6,473 bases of DNA from Terriglobia bacterium (lineage in GTDB: Bacteria > Acidobacteriota > Terriglobia > UBA7540). The translations under genes were made by a program, and so were the position numbers. This document shows positions 5,520 to 6,473 of the stretch, in pieces. The notes under the pieces were generated by a model that made no database searches, was not told the origin of the DNA, and saw nothing but the letters and a program-made list of their open reading frames with translations. How positions within the stretch are numbered: the first letter of the stretch is position 1; each line of letters starts with the position of its first letter. Where the stretch lies: the NCBI GenBank assembly GCA_030042795.1, contig JASHYZ010000675.1:1-6473 (forward strand), given 5' to 3'.

Positions 5520-6000
5520 AGAATTTGTCCCTGTAGTTTTTGAGCGCGTGTGGCTCAGATTCGTTGTCCGACCGTCTTCTTCGGCTGCTCTAACGATCCC
5601 GCCAAAGTTGCGCGTTCTGCGGTCGCTTCTTACGCAAGTCCCAGCCATTTCGTCTTCAACATCGTCTGTGCGACAACGATTACTGGCGGCGGCGCATCCC
5701 ACTACGTAGACACGAACTGGCGATGAACCAGGGCGCGCCCAAAGGTGAGCCAATGGTTCCGAGTACTGAGTGCTCTCAGCGCACCAGAGTTCAAGTGCCG
5801 GGTTCTAAGCCCGAACCGCCGAGGAATCTGAGTCAATCTCCCCACCACTTCTATCAGGCCCGTGTTTTTGGTTGTGTGATTGCGCCTTGTTCGAGGCTGG
5901 CGCCCGGGGCAACAGAGCGCGTTGGGCCGGCTTCCACCTCGTTTTCGGGCCGCTCCGTAGGAGTTGTTGCGCCTGGTCGTGTCGAGAAAGGAAAACTCAA
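5520..6000. other. Intergenic stretch without a convincing gene
   Basis: About 480 bases separate the start of the secreted protein gene (minus) from the membrane protein gene (plus), so both promoters should lie here, but I see no clear -10/-35 pair. Open frames occur on both strands, yet they lack ribosome binding sites, and their products are Arg/Ser/Pro-rich without family patterns. Small features are a short hairpin GCGCC/GGCGC around 5881-5902, an imperfect one around 5800-5820 (GGTTC/GAACC), and a 7-base near-tandem GAGTACT-GAGTGCT near 5760. TGTCGAGAA occurs near 5980, but nothing like CGAC follows at 17 bases. Confidence 0.6.
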
Positions 6001-6330
6001 ATGCTGAACATGAGCTTTGCTCCGTTTCTTACGCTTCTGGTAATCAGTTTTATTGCCGCAATCGTGATGCACTACGCCGTTCGTTATCGCGTGCTCGATG
6101 GAGTCGACGGCTTCGTTGCCAAGTGGGTAGCCGGTTGGATCTTAGCCTGGCTAGCCTCGCCGGTTTTGGGACATTGGTTTGCCGGCGCGGAGATCAGCAA
6201 CGTGTACATCGTTCCGGCATTTATCGGAGGTTTCGTCGGGGTCTTCGCGCCGACGGCCTTTTGGAAGGCCAGGGCAATGGTGCTGAAGCGTCAACCGTTC
6301 GACGTGCAGCAAACCCCAAAGGCAGCCTGA
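6001..6330 (+). CDS. Small three-helix inner membrane protein
   Basis: The product has 109 residues with three predicted membrane helices: FLTLLVISFIAAIVMHYAV (9-27), VAGWILAWLASPVLGHWF (43-60) and VYIVPAFIGGFVGVFAPTAF (68-87). A Lys/Arg-containing tail follows (WKARAMVLKRQPF). The ATG at 6001 is preceded by GAAAGGA about eight bases upstream; a second in-frame ATG at 6010 is possible. The small size, Gly-rich third helix and helix count recall the GlsB/YeaQ/YmgE stress membrane proteins, but I do not see that family's exact pattern, so the product is left unnamed. It has no partner gene in the window that would reveal its role. Its stop codon overlaps a following ATG (ATGA at 6330) that opens only a nine-codon frame. 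Confidence 0.75.
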   Translation: MLNMSFAPFLTLLVISFIAAIVMHYAVRYRVLDGVDGFVAKWVAGWILAWLASPVLGHWFAGAEISNVYIVPAFIGGFVGVFAPTAFWKARAMVLKRQPFDVQQTPKAA

Positions 6331-6473
6331 TGAGCTTCGCCAGACAACTAGGTAGGTAGCCCGGACACAGTACTGAAAGAGCTGCAAGAGTTGGGGACCG
6401 CTTTGGGATGAGCGAGGCTTTAGAGGCTGTGCAGAAACCCGTGAGTCCTCATCTTCGCCGGAATGCAAGCTCG
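6331..6473 (+). other. Right edge: possible start of a further plus-strand gene, unresolved
   Basis: A frame from ATG 6408 (MSEALEAVQKPVSPHLRRNA) is open to the end of the window but has no good ribosome binding site. Just before it, another frame reads PDTVLKELQELGTALG and stops at 6411, overlapping that ATG. Both look more protein-like than random sequence, but too little is visible to call a gene or a family. No terminator is evident after the membrane protein gene. Confidence 0.2.

Noticed and set aside
5502..5753. Upstream extension of the secreted protein gene to a start at 5753
   Set aside because: The added residues are Arg/Thr/Ser-rich without pattern. A standard signal peptide starts exactly at the ATG at 5501, and an AGGAGGT site lies just before it.
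5979..6005. TGTCGAGAA upstream of the membrane protein gene as a third ECF42-type promoter
   Set aside because: The bases 17 positions downstream are not CGAC or CGTC, and the supposed -10 would fall on the start codon itself.

Overview
This window looks like a piece of a soil or sediment bacterial chromosome. Acidobacteriota is the best guess. The guess rests on protein style: YciI-like proteins with a D-G-I/V-F-P-E-S-K-E block, a long ECF sigma factor with a helical C-terminal extension, and a small secreted protein of a type I associate with that phylum. It also rests on a REP/MITE-like palindrome with a GCGGTC-GCA-GACCGC core. No rRNA or other marker gene is present, so the assignment is inference.

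Minus-strand block (4455 down to 1). In transcription order it holds: a YciI/DGPF-family protein (4380-3985); a frameshifted VapC-type PIN toxin remnant (3880-3454); a second YciI/DGPF-family protein (3353-2958), about 57% identical to the first by hand count; a class I SAM methyltransferase (2889-2068); a 142-bp near-perfect palindromic element (1983-1842); an ECF sigma factor of the ECF42 type with a TPR-like C-terminal extension (1765-377); and the N-terminus of a Tat-exported M24-family metallopeptidase that runs off the left edge (236-1). ECF42 sigma factors are known for conserved linkage to DGPF proteins. Both DGPF genes carry the same promoter-like block, TGTCGA-N17-CGAC, with an identical 11-base ATGTCGAGAAT core. 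It sits 74-75 bases upstream of each start codon. As I recall it, this is the ECF42 target motif (-35 TGTCGA, -10 CGA/TC). The inferred unit is a sigma factor driving two separate DGPF promoters, with the methyltransferase probably read from the second one.

Plus-strand block from 4543. A SpoIIE/PP2C-type (RsbU-like) phosphatase remnant starts divergently from the first DGPF gene. Two compensating frameshifts garble its N-terminus, and a third frameshift removes its C-terminal part. It converges on a minus-strand gene (5501-5097) for a small secreted protein. About 500 bases without a convincing gene follow. Next come a plus-strand three-helix membrane protein (6001-6330) and an unresolved right edge.

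Two loci, vapC and the PP2C gene, show single-base frame disruptions that a one-base correction would repair. These are either real decay in an accessory segment or indels in the assembly. The sequence alone cannot decide.
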